64,000 nt of DNA from assembly GCA_037176705.1 (NCBI GenBank), contig CM073889.1:99899890-99963889 (forward strand), given 5' to 3'. The position numbers and the translations under genes were made by a program. Of the stretch, positions 12,040 to 24,789 are shown piece after piece. The notes under the pieces are model-generated. The model searched no databases. It saw only the letters and a program-made list of their open reading frames with translations, and had not been told where the DNA came from. This DNA comes from Molossus alvarezi. Lineage: Eukaryota; Chordata; Mammalia; Chiroptera; Molossidae. Position 1 is the stretch's first letter; every line of letters starts with the position of its first letter.

Positions 12040-13190
12040 CTTCAAAATGCCAATGCATATTATAAAATTCAGAAAGGAGGAGGTTGCAATTGACTAAAGC
12101 TCTAGGCGTAGGGGCATCTACCCACAACTGCAGATAACCTCTGCAGGTAAATGTTGGGGAACAGGGCCTAGGGGGCTGTGGGAAATTTTTAAAATTATTT
12201 GACATGATATCCAATCACAAACTTACGTGGGGCACTGGTGGCAAGGCTGCTGTACTATAGCTATACATTTACTAAAAAAGGAATTGTAAGTATAATTCTC
12301 AAAAAAGGACTTTGAATTCTCTGAGGACCATTCTCAAAAATGGTCTTCCAATTGAAGATATTTAGACCTTGGTCTAGTTTGCTAGAAAATAATGCTCATA
12401 TCTAATTATAATTATATTCACTCTCCTCAAAAGGGAAACACAATTAAAGGAGTCCCCAACCTCAATTCAGGAAAACCCTTACAGTACGCCAAATTTCAGA
12501 TTTACTTGGCCATAGGAACCCTTTTTTAGGGACACTTCATGGAACTCCACATAACAATGCTGCCCTAGCACCCTTGATAACCCAGCTGTGGTTCAGACAA
12601 TAAAAATCTGAAAGGAGCCAATAAGCAGGATTACATGACTTTCTTTAGCAATGCAGCAGAAATGATGGCAAAGTAAGGTTTGCTTAGAGTTAGGGAACTG
12701 AAAGGTTAAGTAAAGTACAACAATTAGAACTAGACAGTGTTCACTGTCTATAGTGGTAGACTAGAATACACATAAATTAACACCGTAGTATATAAAACTA
12801 CAACTTTACAAAATAAAGCAACCTACAAAACTCCATAAAACACATGTAATAATCCACCAAAGTAAAATTAGGACTACCAGGCAGCAAAAGGTATACTTGG
12901 CTACCTTTGGTCTCTGTTGAATTCCTACTATGTCACAAAGCATACTGTGGGAGCCAGCTATATAAACCTCAATACCATGTGACACAGTCTTACCCGAGCA
13001 CAGAGAACATGCTTATTAATTCAACCTTTGGAAGGGAGAATTATCACAAAAGTGACACCAGAGCAGAAATCTGAAAAGAGAAAGAATACACTATGCAGAA
13101 AGTTCATTTCTTAGGGACAAGGATGTTTTGAATATGGAGTGTAAGAAAGTAATGTGGTGGCAGATAGGGGAGAGGAAGGTCAGTCAGATT
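12040..13190. other. Unassigned intron sequence
   Basis: No gene or confidently named repeat. Parts near 12440-12600 read like an old interspersed repeat that I could not place. Confidence 0.5.
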
Positions 13191-13205
13191 AAAAAGCTGA
13201 AGACA

Positions 13206-13410
13206 GCCCGCCAGTGTGGCTCAGTGGTTGAGCACAATCCATGCACCAAAATGTCACCAGTTCAATGTCTAGTCAGGGCACATGCCCAGGTTGTGGGCCA
13301 AATCTCCAGTGGGGGGCATGCAGGAGGCAGCCAAATGATGTTCTTTCATTGATGTTTCTATCGCTGCCTCTCCCTTTCTCTCTCTATAATTAATAAAGAA
13401 AAAAAATTTT
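13206..13410 (+). repeat. VES SINE (ATCAATAAA-tail class)
   Basis: Head gcccgccagtgtgg, tail attaataaag. Duplication aagctgaagaca at 13194-13205 and 13411-13422. Confidence 0.95.
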
Positions 13411-13422
13411 AAGCTGAAGACA

Positions 13423-15120
13423 GAAGTTAGGGCTAATGATAGCATTATTCAGTTATTTTAGAGAAAGTCACATTGTTATTGAGTAACTGGACATGAACAG
13501 CTTAGGGAAGAGGATCAAAGATAACTGCTACTAACTAATGTAACTGAGCAGCATGTAATGGTACACTAATCACTATTTGGAACACAGAAAGAAAAGCAAA
13601 TCTGAAGGCTAAGGACACAGGGTCAGCATTATACATGCCTCTGTATAAGTAGCCACATTCATCATATGACCAGGAAGCAGAGGCTCAGAAGAGAGCGTAG
13701 TCAGTGCACAAATAAGAATGTGTTCCCATGCAAGGCAGAGACAACTAGTCCTGCAAAAAAGCAGAGTATCCTATCTCCAGGCTTGGTTTGGAAAGACTCT
13801 GTCTCCTGTTCAGCACTACAACAATCTTACCCTTAGAACAAAACTCTGAATTACATGAAGGATCCCTGTTCCTTGTGAAAAACTTATTATCACAGGCACA
13901 ATATAAGAACCATCTATCAAAATGTGTCTATATCCTTGACTCCATTTTCAGCCTAAGAAAATAAATTAAAATTAAAATTTTGTATAATCAGCAAAAAGTA
14001 AAGGGATTCCCAGTGGTAGGGAAGAATCTGAGTTAACAGGTTTTGTTACACTGTTGTTAGGAGAATGTTTCTTATGAGTTAAGATGTATTCATTCTTGGG
14101 GATCTAACTTCTAAATAAAATCTTTTAAATTATTTTTGCTCATAAAAACATGCGAAGTTTAAGCCTATTCTGGGTTCTCTGAATGACCTTATGACCTAGT
14201 ACTGCCACATGATTTTAGTGCCCCATGTCTTAGAACAGCAGTTATAACCACTTTGGAACTGCGCAATCCACTAAGAGTTACCAGCCTTAAGTTATGTTTT
14301 AGTAACCATAGCTGCCTGACATCTGTCTAATAATTATCTCTGAAGAATTTTTAAATTATGCAACAAAATAATATTTTTCAGTAATGCTGATAATACATTT
14401 CAACCAATTGAGCATTTTAAATATCTAAGAATCACATTTAGGCAAAATTTTTGAAATGTAAACAGACTGAATTTAGGTTTTTACAAGGAATCACTGTCAA
14501 TATGTTCCAAGTTGAAGACAAAATGAAATAAGAAAACTAAATTTACGATCAAGTTCCTGTTGAAATGTGAATGAGTCATTTACAGAATATACAGATTTCC
14601 TTCAATAGTGTAGTTTTGCAGCAAGCTCTGTATTGAAGTTAGAATTTTTTCAACATCTGCAAGAATTGAAAAATAAGTAGAGATAATAATTCTGTTCCTA
14701 ATTCCAGCAATAAGTGATACATATATAATTCAAGTTTCAATAGACTAGAAAGACTTTATCTTTACAGCTAAGTAAAAAAGCTTATCAAGTGATACCGAAC
14801 TAAAATTGGGATTATAATTACTCACTGGAAAGTTTCAGTTAAGAGGTCTGATTATCCTGAACTACAAAACATTCAAGTTATTAATAATTGTATAAGTTTT
14901 ACAAACAGCATTCTCTACATGTTTTATTAAACTACAGTTCATGTTCTTTGCAAAGTCATCAACTATGTTGTCTTTTGCTTAGTTTTTATTCTAATATAAC
15001 CCATCACTGAATATGTATTTTAAAAAATCTCCAAATCATTAGAATGTCTTTCTTAGATTGTCTTTCAGAATATACAAATGTATATTTTGATCTAAAAGAC
15101 TGATACAACTTAGATTCTTT
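13423..15120. other. Unassigned intron sequence
   Basis: AT-rich, with stop codons in all frames and no recognised repeat, RNA or exon. Confidence 0.55.
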
Positions 15121-15138
15121 TTAAAGAAACCCAGTTCT

Positions 15139-15335
15139 GCCCAGCCAGTGTGGCTCAGTGGTTGAGTATCGACCCATGCACCGAGGTTGCTGGTTCGGTT
15201 CCTGATCAGGGCACTTGCCCAGGTTGTAGGCCCAATCCTCAGTGGGAGGCATACAGGAGGTATCCAATTGATGTTCTCTCTCATCAATGTTTCTACCTCT
15301 CTCTCCCTCTCCCTCTAAAAATCAATAAAGAAGAA
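15139..15335 (+). repeat. VES SINE (ATCAATAAA-tail class)
   Basis: Head gcccagccagtgtgg, tail aaaatcaataaag. Imperfect duplication aaagaaaccc..ttctg around 15122-15138 and 15335-15351. Confidence 0.93.
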
Positions 15336-15384
15336 AAGAAACCCCTTTCTGCCCCCAAATATAGTAGGAAACATTTACTGAACG

Positions 15385-15495
15385 CTATGACACAGTACTC
15401 TAAAAGACAGGTAAGCATTAACTCATTTAATTCTCATCAGAATCCAGTAGGACAGCTACCATTAATTATAAATAAGGAACCTGAGGCATAAAGAA
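15385..15495 (+). repeat. MIR fragment
   Basis: taactcatttaattctcatcag followed by aaggaacctgaggca, the MIR core pattern. Confidence 0.6.
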
Positions 15496-15539
15496 GTACC
15501 CTGATGTTATAAAGATATTCCCCCCTCTGTATTCATATA

Positions 15540-17130
15540 GACATTTTAGTTTTGCTTTTCACATTTAGGTTTCCAACATATCAAGGACTTGTTTTTATTT
15601 GAGGAGTGAAACAGCGATCTAAACATCTCCTGTAAGGATAGACTATTTTATCAGCACATTAAATAATTTTTTCTTTAATTCATAATGCCACTCCTGTACA
15701 TATAAAATCCCTATAAATAAATATCTAATTGGGGGCTCTGTATTGTGTCCATTGGTGTTCTTGTTCATACCTACACCAACATCACAGAATTTTAGTTATT
15801 ATTGTTTCTCAGAAGTGCTGATATCTACAGAGTGAGACCCCTCCTTACTTTTCAAATGTATGTTGGTTATTTTAAGTTTAGCTTATCAAGTTCCACGAAA
15901 TATAGGGTTTTGATTGGAAGCATAGTTCATTCATATTAACTTATGGAAAACCTATTTATGAAAATGAGATGTTTCCACCTATTTTGGACTTAATATCCAT
16001 CAATAAGTTGCATAATTTTCTCCATCAAGGTCTCACATATCTTGTTAAATTGACTTATTCCTTCAAGCATCTTGGGATTTTATTGTGAATTATTTTAAAA
16101 AATGAAAGTACTTCAGTCATGCAGTGTTGTCAACTCTCAGCATTTTTCATTATTTAACAGAATATAAAAATAAGACATAGTATGGATGACTATAGCTAAA
16201 ATCCCCTTTGTGTACCTTCCTGATCCCCTTCCCCTCCCTCTTGCTTCTGAGATAACTACCATCCTGATTTGCCCCTATGGTCATTTAACAGTTTGCAAAA
16301 TACTATAACCATACAATAAATTGTGCATATTTTATAAATATGTGAAACTTTAACACTGTTCATATTACTTGCTTTTCTCACTATTATAACTATCCATGCT
16401 GATACATACGCAATCCTCAATTCTAGTTTATCCATTTTAGTTGTTATATACCATTCCATTGCGTGACTCTATCACATTTCATAGTCCAGTCTCTTTGATG
16501 ACTACTTAGGTTGTTTCTAATTTTCCAACCTTACAAGATGCCATTAAGTAGTTTGGCGTATATCTTCTTATATATATATGAGAGCTCTTCAAGGTCATAA
16601 ATTTTCAAACCTCTTGATCAAAAAGGAAGCAAGCCCTACAGTGAGAAAAACATTTTACATTGCAATCTAACACACACACTTTTACTTAAAACAAACATTT
16701 TACCATATGTTACACTCAACAGTTATCTAAATTGAGGGTCATAAACTATTAGTGAACATGAAGTCAATTTAGTTATTCCAGAGAAATATCTTTTTTAAAA
16801 AAGAGAAAACCAACAAAAGTTAAATTAAGGATAAAACTGAGAAAAAAACAGAATATAGTAGAAAACAGATCACACATATATTATTTCAAATATTTTAATT
16901 CAGTTTTTGTCACATGTAAAATCTATTTCCCACCATGGGTCTGTTGAAAATGTATAAAAGGCATTGCCTTAGGACATACACCAAGGAGTGGAAATGCTGC
17001 ATAGAATATGTACATATACAACTTTACTAAGTAGTATCAGCATGTTTATACCAATTGTCATTGTCACCAAGAAACTAAGAGTTCCTATTTTCCCCAATAT
17101 CACCAACATTTGATATGATTTGGTCCCTCA
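15540..17130 (-). repeat. L1 fragments, antisense
   Basis: Several antisense L1 stretches: tatgttggttattttaagtt near 15860, a 3'-end-like block near 16200-16560 (ataactaccatcctgat, atacgcaatcctcaattcta), and ttataccaattgtcattgtc near 17046. Degenerate; boundaries uncertain. Confidence 0.55.
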
Positions 17131-17404
17131 AACTTTTGCCAAAATAACAGGCACAACAAACAAACAAGGCTGGTAATATTTTGCCTTTCCCTAACTACTA
17201 AGAAGTTTGAGAATACTTAATGTTTCCTGACTTTTCAGGATTCTATTCCTTTGAATTACTTGTTCCCATTCGCTACCTCTTTCTTAATTCACATGATCTA
17301 TTTATTTATATACTCTGGGTAATAATCGTTTGTCAATTACACATGCCACATATATCTTTACCCAGAAAGTGGCTTTAATCAATTTATTGGTTTTTGGGGG
17401 GAGG

Positions 17405-17595
17405 GGGGGTTATCCTCACCCGAGGACATTTTATTGCATTTATCTTCAGATAGAGGCGGGGGGGGGGGGACATAGATGTGAGAGAGACACACATTGCGTG
17501 GTTGCCACCAAGGTATGCCCTTAGCGAGAACCGAACCAGGGACTCTCTGGTCCAGGGGGCTGACGCTCTAACCGCTGAGCAAAACCGGCCAGGGC
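17405..17595 (-). repeat. VES SINE (palindrome-tail class), internally shortened
   Basis: Tail atcctcacccgagga preserved, head ending ccggccagggc. The GA block is replaced by a G-run near 17457, and part of the middle is missing. Duplication ctttaatcaattta at 17373-17386 and 17598-17611. Confidence 0.93.
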
Positions 17596-17629
17596 AACTT
17601 TAATCAATTTAAATTTGAGCACATCAATT

Positions 17630-19700
17630 TAAAATTTTATGATATATACATTTGTACCTTCTTAAAATTTCTTCCATATGCTGTCATCTTTTAAAAGTCA
17701 TAAAATCTAAAGTTTTGCTTTTCATATTTCCAATTTATTTTTGTTATGGTGCAAGGCAGGTATGTTTCTCCTCCCCAGCAAAGATAACATACACCATGAA
17801 TTGAATCTTTTCCCCTACTGATTACAATGCTACTTGTGTTTCTGGGCTCTTTTTTTTTCCTTCCATTAGTCTGTATCTGAGGCAAATACCATGACTTAAC
17901 CACTAAAGCTACAGAATATGTCTTTTACCTGGTTAAGTCAATTCTCTTTCACTTGCTGGGATTTTAATTAGAATGACACTGAGTTTGGAAGCAAGTGGAG
18001 GAAAACTGACAGATTTATGATACTGTGTCTTCCAGTCATAAACACCAGTATGTCTTTTGCAATTTGAATTATATGTCATATTTTCTCCATTAAGGTCCCA
18101 CACGTCTCTGTTTTACTTTTCCTAGGGATTTTGTAGTTTTGTGTTGCCATTTTAAACAGTGGGTTTTTTAAATTTAAATTGTTTACTGCTGGTATATAAA
18201 CATGCTTTGGTTTTTATATATTAATTTTTTAAATCAACTTCATTGAAGCATAACTTACAATGAAATGCACAGATGTTAAGTATAGAGTTCAAGGAGTACT
18301 AATAAATGTATACATCCATATACCCATTATCCCAATCAAAAGAGAACAATTCCACCATCCTACTAAGTTTCCTTGTGTCCCTTTCAGTCAATCTTCTCTC
18401 CTAACCCTAGGCATTTACTAACCTGACTTCTATCAAAGTAATTTCACCTGTTCTAGAAATTCATATAACTGGAATGATACCATATGTACTCTTCTCTCTC
18501 TCTCTCTCTGTTTTTTTTTTTTACCAACACCCTCTTATATTTCCAGTTTCTGAGAATTTTTTTCAAAAACATTACTGAATTTTATAATGTCTCTTTTTCC
18601 CTTTGCCCAGCTGGGGTTTTCACTTGGGTTTTGCTATTTTGTTTTTGGTTTTTAACTTACCTTTATTTTGGTGGCAGTATGAGTTTAAGTTTTCAAATTA
18701 TAATCTAGTCAAGATTATCATATGGCTTATTTTCCTTCAATGTGGTTAATGTGATGAACCTCATTTACAGGTTTTGTTAACATTTAATCATCTTTATATT
18801 CTTGGGATAACCTTAATTAGTCATGGTATTTTTTGTTTTGAGCAAATACTAACCCTTTACCTAAAATTTTTATTGCCATCTGAGATGTGGCCTATACATT
18901 TCCCTTGTCCCATTGGAGGTATCAAGATTAGACTTGCAAAATGATTTTTTGTTGTTTTTTTTTCCCTATAACATTTTGTATTAAGATTGGGATTACTGAT
19001 TCCTCATGTTGTATAGAACTCGCCCATTTGGGGTTTTCACTTGGGTTTTGCTTTTTTGGTTTTGGATTTTTACTTAATTTTATTTTGATGTAAGTAGATT
19101 TCTAATTATTAAATTTTAAAATTATAATCTACTCAAGTTTCTTATTCTTAAGCCAATTTTGTTAACTTATTTTGCTAGAAATTGTCTAGTCTACCTTTTT
19201 TAAATTAAAAGCAAAAAGTTGTTTGTTCAATGTTCTTAGTTTCAAAATCTCAATTTGTTGGTAGTCATATCCCTTCTTTATGTCTAATACATACATATCA
19301 CCTTTTTCTCCTCTATCAATCTTGGCAAACTTAGTGTTTTCAACTTAGCACCTTTGGTTTAGTTGTTCCAATTATATATTTTTTTTTTTCATCAATGTTT
19401 CTCAACTTAATTTCCTTCCCTTTTCTAACTAATTATACTGTATAGTTAACTCATTAATTTGTATTTAGTTCTTTACTAATAAACATTTAAGGTTCTATCT
19501 AAAGCTTCCCAAATAGGCAAATGGACTTTTGCTATATCCAGTTTTGACAGGTAGTTTTTTTCATCATTCTGTTCTAAACATTTTCTAATTTTTATGAGTT
19601 GTTCTTCATCTTATAAATTCAGCAATAAGCTTTTCACTATATAACTTCAGATTTGGGAGTTGATGCTTTCCTCCTGTTATGTTTCTAACTTAATTGCACT
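17630..19700 (-). repeat. L1 fragments, antisense
   Basis: Antisense L1 3' end near 18210-18480 (acttcattgaagcataactt, acctgacttctatca) and ORF2-like antisense text near 18770-18900 and beyond (taatcatctttatattcttg). A segment near 18608-18720 (ggggttttcacttgggtttt) recurs in diverged form near 19030-19140, so part of the region may be duplicated. Confidence 0.55.
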
Positions 19701-19979
19701 AGGGGTCCAAGGATGTAATTTGTAAGAGATAAAATTCTTAAGAATTTGTTAACATTTGCTTTGAGGTCTAGTACATAAACAACTCTTGTAAAATTCCATG
19801 AGTGCTTGAAAAGCATATTTTGTAACTGTTGCGTGCTTGCTAACTGTACCTTCCAATCATTTAAAATCTTACATTTGTTATCTACCATTTCTTAAATTAC
19901 TGAGAGGTGTGTTAAAACTCCTATGATTATACAGTCCCCAACTCATCCTTGTAATTCTGCCAATTTTACCATATAAGTT

Positions 19980-20335
19980 GCTATAGACTGAATATTTGTG
20001 TCACCACTTCCCCCAAGCCCGTGTTGAAACCTAATCCCTAATGTGATAGTATTTGGAGGTGGGGCCTTTGGTAGGTGAATGGAGCCCTCACTAAATGGGA
20101 TTAGTACCTTTTAAAAGAAACTCCAAGGAGTTCCCTTGCCCTCTTTAGCCTTATGAAATTACAACAAAAAGTCAGCTATCTATGAACTAGGAAGCAGCCC
20201 TCACCAGAAACCAAATCTGCTGACACCTTGAAATTGAACTTCCCAGCCTCTAGATCTCAGACATAAATTTGTTATTTATAAAACAACCAGTCTATGGAAT
20301 TCTATTATAGCAACCCAAATAGACTAAGACACAGA
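19980..20335 (+). repeat. Interspersed repeat (family not named)
   Basis: Reads gctatagactgaatatttgt, atttggaggtggggcctttg, ctcaccagaaaccaaatctg, ttcccagcctctagatctca, ending aaatagactaagacac. This is a common mammalian repeat, recognised by wording only. Confidence 0.6.
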
Positions 20336-20466
20336 TTATACCTAGTATATATCTTTAGATTCATTTTTTTCCTTTGAAATTATGCCATCATCCTTTTAGG
20401 TATGTCTACTAATAAAAAGCATTTTGTTGTAATTTTTAAACAGTTTTCAATCTCAGGGCAAGAAAA

Positions 20467-20940
20467 ATGCTGGGCGGGAAGGCAGGAGAAGATAAGGGGC
20501 AGCGCACTGGAGCTGCGGGAGTAATGGGGGTGAAATTTCCAGTCCCAGTGCTGAGAAGCGATCAGTTGAAGAAGCTACTGAGACCTCCCAGCAAAGCCTA
20601 CAACGATCTCCCAAGTTTGGATTTGCCATAGGCAGTCAGTAGACAAAGGCTTAGCTGTAGACATCAAACCTGGATCAAGTAAACCTAGAGAAACTTCCTT
20701 CCAACTTTTACTCTAAAATCTCTTCCAGCAGCAGTTTTTAATGAAAATGAAGATAGCAAACCAGAGAAAATGCCTCCAGAAGCAAAGATGAAGGATGAAG
20801 AGTATTAAAAGGGACATGCCAACATCGGCAGGATGAAAGTCCTTCAATGAAGGAAAGCATGGGTTTTTTCTGATAACCAGAAGCTATGGGAGTAAAATAT
20901 AAAATATCATCTTGGAAATGTCCATGATCAAGACAGTTAA
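20467..20940 (+). pseudogene. PCNP: PCNP processed pseudogene
   Basis: PCNP encodes a PEST-containing nuclear protein of about 178 residues. Here a single intronless block of about 158 codons matches it in order: GKAGEDKGQRTGAAG near the start, SAEKRSVEEA then KFGFAIGSQ in a shifted frame, NEDSKPEKMPPEAKM, then FSDNQKLWE and HLGNVHDQD before a stop at 20938-20940. Damage includes a frameshift plus a deletion of the segment between the N-terminal part and SAEKRS, in-frame stops after MKDEE and after KLWE, and loss of several residues in the middle. The absence of introns points to retrotransposition. It lies in SMAD2 intron 1 on the opposite strand. A 3' UTR-derived stretch may continue to about 21180. 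It is not expected to make protein. Confidence 0.88.
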
Positions 20941-21180
20941 ATTAAGTGTTTTGAAATTGGTGGGTAAGGTGAGTGTAGTTAAAAAGAAGAGTTTCCTTTT
21001 TAAAGAATGGTATAAGACTATCTTTGAAACTGCCATTTTTTAAGATCAAGTGGTAAGCAAATAAATGAGTTTGAAATTAGACATAATTTATGTTTTATAT
21101 ACAGATTTTAAGACACTTGCTAATTTTATAGTTTAATGCAATTAGTTTCCAAAGGTTACAGATAATTTTAAAAAATCAAG
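20941..21180 (+). pseudogene. Probable PCNP 3' UTR part of the pseudogene
   Basis: Follows the pseudogene stop without a break, is AT-rich and carries aataaatgag near 21060. I infer that it is the retroposed 3' UTR. No clean poly(A) or target-site duplication could be defined before the next SINE. Confidence 0.4.
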
Positions 21181-21193
21181 AATGAGAAAAGAA

Positions 21194-21440
21194 GCCCTGA
21201 CCGGTTTGGCTCAGCGGTTAGAGCGTCAGCCCATGGATCAGTCCTGGGTTTGGTTCCCGCTAAGGGCACATAGCTCGGTTGCAGTTTGTCCCCAGCCCCA
21301 GTTAGGGTCGTGCGGGTGGCAACTATTCGATGTGTCTCCCTCACCTGGATGTTTCTCCCTCTCTCTTCCTCCCTCTCTCCCTCCCACTCTGTTGGAAGTT
21401 AAATGCAAAAGTGTCCTCAGGTGAGGATAAAAAAAAAGAG
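21194..21440 (+). repeat. VES SINE (palindrome-tail class)
   Basis: Head gccctgaccggtttgg, tail tcctcaggtgaggat plus A9 then GA-rich sequence. It sits at the end of the PCNP-derived block. Confidence 0.93.
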
Positions 21441-21699
21441 AGAGAGAAAGAGAGGTTTTCCTTCTCCTTAACTGTCAAGCTTAATTTAAAATTATGTGTT
21501 AGTTTCATAGAGATATTTTATTCTCTATCAACTCATCTTGTATTTTCTAATTCCTATGCATTTTTTTTGTTTCTTTTTTCTCCTTTCCTGCCTCTATTGA
21601 AATGATCAAATTTTCTTCATTTACACCCCCTCCTCCCCACTGACTTGAAGTTATACATTCTGTATCAACTCTTTCAGAGGGCTACCCATAAAATATTTT

Positions 21700-23595
21700 T
21701 AATGGAAAACTTTAATCAGTGGGCTACAAGTGATGACAGCAGCCTATTAAAAAACCTTAATAAAGGAATTTAAAAAGAAAAGACAAGGATAGGGGGAGAA
21801 GAGTAAGGAAGAAACGAGCAAAATTTTGATAACTGAAAAATGGATGGATGAGTAGTAACTGTGAACTATTGGGAGAGACTACTAAGTCTAGGGGAATGTC
21901 CTGATTTTTATAGCAGAATCCTCAAAAGGTTACAGCTCCAGTCATAGCAGGATCTGAGGGGGAAGGAGATAAAATAGGCAGGATCGGGTGAGAGATATCC
22001 GAGAAGCTCACAGACCCTTAGATGGGTAACTGCCCCTCTTCTGAGGACTGTTTATTCTCAGTAGACTAGATGACCTGGGTGCCATTAGGAGAAGCAAGGT
22101 GTAAATGAACATGGGCACAGTGCATGCTAAATGCAGACTCCCCAGCCCTTACTCCAATGGGTTCTGGCTCCCAAAATACTAGCAGCCAGACCTTTACCCA
22201 TTTAGTCATATTGAAACTCCTCCCTGGGGTACCTGACCAACCCAAAAGGAAAAATGTACAGATACTAATATTGAGAGTTTACCAACAAACAGCCCACTGA
22301 GATGGCTGTACAGTGAAACTGAAAGGAGACAAGCCTCACCCACATGCTTCATTTCCCATCAGCTTGTTAGACCCCTACCTTCTTAACTAAGTATTACTGT
22401 GGTTATCTGAAGGAAAAAAGCAAACAAAACCAGAAAAATATAACTTCAAAAAATTTTAGACAATACAAAGAAAGAAAACATTGTAAAAAATCATCAATAT
22501 AGCCCGGCTAGTGTGGCTCAGTGGTTGAGCGTCGACCCATACACCAAGAGGTCTCCAGTTCGCTTCCCAATCAGGGCACATGCCCAGGTTGTGGGCTAAA
22601 TCCCCAGTGGGGGGCATGTAGGAGGTGGCAAATCAATGTTCTCTCTCATCAATGTTTATCTCTCTCTCCATCTCCCTTCCTCTCTCTCTAAAATCAATAA
22701 AAACAATTTTTTTTAAGTCATCAATATACACGGAGAAATAAGAGAAGATATAAGAGAAGATATGCATGAAGCAAGAGCAGCATGCTGTATGTACAAAGGG
22801 AACACTGATTAAAAGAAGAGCTCGTGAATAGCTTGACAGCTCATGACAGCAGAAATAGGGGTAGGGGAAGGGACCAAAAGAATAGAGATAGGGAAGGGAG
22901 ATAAAATAAGAGGAAATCTCCCCAAAAAGTAGAAAAAGAAAGATGAAAAATAGTAGAGAAAAGTGAAGAAAATTGAAGGACTACTTCAGAAGGTTCAATG
23001 TCCAAACAGAACTTCCAAAAAGACATCAGAGATAATGGAGGGTTGGAAGAAAGGGAGTTAATCAAAGAAATCAAGACATATCCCCTGAACTGAGAAGGAT
23101 GGGAATTTCTAGATTGAAAGGGCCCACCAAGACCCCAGGACAATGGATGAAAACACACTCACATCAAGGCCAGTGGATGTGAAACAAAACTTCAGAAGGC
23201 TGAGGACAAAGAGCCTAAAGTCTCCAGGGAGAAAAAATAGGTTATATAGGTTTTCTCAACAGTAAAACTGTAAGTGAAGTCAATACAGCAATGCCTTCAT
23301 AATTTGGGGGGAGGGGGGATTTATTTCCAACCCAGAATTCTTTTTCCAACCAGGGGAGATTGAAGGTATTATTTTCAGATGTGTACCATAACCAAATACC
23401 TACCCCATACACATACTCTCTCTCAAGAAAAGTCCTTAAGAACATGTTCCATCAAAGGTGAGAGCGCAAAACAAGAGTAGGAGATTTAACTAAGGAGAGA
23501 AGTGAAGAAATCCCATAAGATGATGATGAAGGAGGATCCAGGTTGACTGCTGTGTACTAGGTGTAGAGGCAACCAGTACAAATCAGAGCAGGTTC
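21700..23595 (+). repeat. Old HAL1/L1-like element, interrupted by a VES SINE
   Basis: Plus-strand, decayed. Recognisable pieces are agaagatatgcatgaagca near 22745, the run gaagaaagggagttaatca near 23048, the RNA-like leader segment ccccaggacaatggatgaaa near 23133, gcaatgccttcataattt near 23289 and ttccaacccagaattctt near 23325. No frame is open. The family call is by wording of the conserved segments. Confidence 0.5.
22502..22716 (+). repeat. VES SINE (ATCAATAAA-tail class)
   Basis: Head gcccggctagtgtgg, tail aaaatcaataaaaa. Duplication tcatcaatata at 22491-22501 and 22718-22728. Confidence 0.95.
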
Positions 23596-23599
23596 AAAA

Positions 23600-23615
23600 C
23601 AAACCGGCCAGGGCT
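23600..23615 (-). repeat. Isolated VES 5' head fragment
   Basis: Only aaaccggccagggct, the exact 5' end of a VES on the minus strand, with no body, tail or flanking duplication. It sits at the junction of the HAL1-like block and a hAT remnant. Confidence 0.6.
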
Positions 23616-23616
23616 A

Positions 23617-23885
23617 ATTATAAATTTTCTGTTTGCCACATTTAAAAAATAAAAAAGAGGTTAAGTGATTCAGCCTGATATATCATTTTAATGTCAAATC
23701 AGTATTAAATTATTGACATAGTTTACATTTTATTTTTTGGACTGTTATAAATTTAGGGTGTGTTTTACACTTGCAGCCCATTTGAATTTGGACTAGCTAC
23801 ATTTCACATGTGCAACAGCCACATGTGGCTAGTGGCTAGACGCTAGGCTAGTAGTAACAGTGGTTACATTCTAGAAAGTAGACCA
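23617..23885 (+). repeat. hAT-type DNA transposon remnant
   Basis: Carries gtgtgttttacacttgcagc, tttggactagctacatttca and acatgtggctagtggctaga, wording of a non-autonomous hAT-Charlie element. The exact family name is not assigned. Confidence 0.6.
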
Positions 23886-23929
23886 AAGATGATGTCACTT
23901 TTCATTATTTACAAATTTGTTCCTTTTGA

Positions 23930-24700
23930 ATTTTGTACCATGTGCATCCATATGCATGTATTACCTATTTTTTTAAAAATCCATTCCTTAAAATATACAA
24001 ATGTAAATATCTTTTGACCTACTTCTAGAAGTTTCTTATGTATGAGTATAATGATATAAACAGTTATTTGTTGCAGCACCGTTTTTAATACGGCAAGACT
24101 GGAAATAGCCTAAGTGGTCATCAATAGAAGACTGATGAAATAGACCCCCACACAAAAGGGTACTATTCAACCAAAAGAAAAAGTAAAAAGGCACTCATGC
24201 GCAAATATGGAATAATCTTCAAGATGCATTTCTTTTTTTTCATCCTCACCTGAGGACAATTTTCCATTTTTTGTTCAGATAAAGTGGGAGGGGGAGAAAG
24301 GAAGAGACAGAGAGAGAGAAACATCGATGTCAAAGGGACACATCAAGTGGCTGTCTCTCACACGCACGACCCAACCAGGGCCAGGGACAACTGCAACTGA
24401 GGTACGTGCCCTTAGCGGGAACCGAACTCGGGTCTCTCTGGACCGCAGGCCGACACTCTAACCACTGAGCCAAAATGGCCAGGGCGTTCAAGATGTATTA
24501 TTAAGTAAAATATATGACCATTTGTATTAAAAGCTAGTATGTGCACAAAGCTGCTCATATATGCATAAAATCTCTGGAATAATTCACAAAAACCTAGTAA
24601 TGCTACTTGCCTTTGAAAAGGCAACTGAGTGGCAAGAAACAGGCTGACAATAGACTTTTCAACATATTATCTTTTAGACCTTTTGAATTTTGCATCACAA
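23930..24700 (+). repeat. L1 3' UTR-like fragment, interrupted
   Basis: Plus-strand text like L1M 3' ends (ttgttgcagcaccgttttta, ctggaaatagcctaagtggt, aagtaaaatatatgacca), split by the VES at 24237-24485. Confidence 0.5.
24237..24485 (-). repeat. VES SINE (palindrome-tail class)
   Basis: Tail atcctcacctgagga at the left and tRNA-like head at the right. Imperfect duplication cttcaagatgcattt / gttcaagatgtatta (about 24217 and 24486). Confidence 0.95.
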
Positions 24701-24715
24701 TAATGTATACCTGTT

Positions 24716-24732
24716 CAAACAAACAAACAAAC
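24716..24732. repeat. (AAAC)n microsatellite
   Basis: Four copies of aaac, short and simple. Confidence 0.8.
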
Positions 24733-24789
24733 CTTTCTACACCCAGCTGGTATCTTGCTTTTTATTGTCCCTGCTTGGCCTTCATGTGA

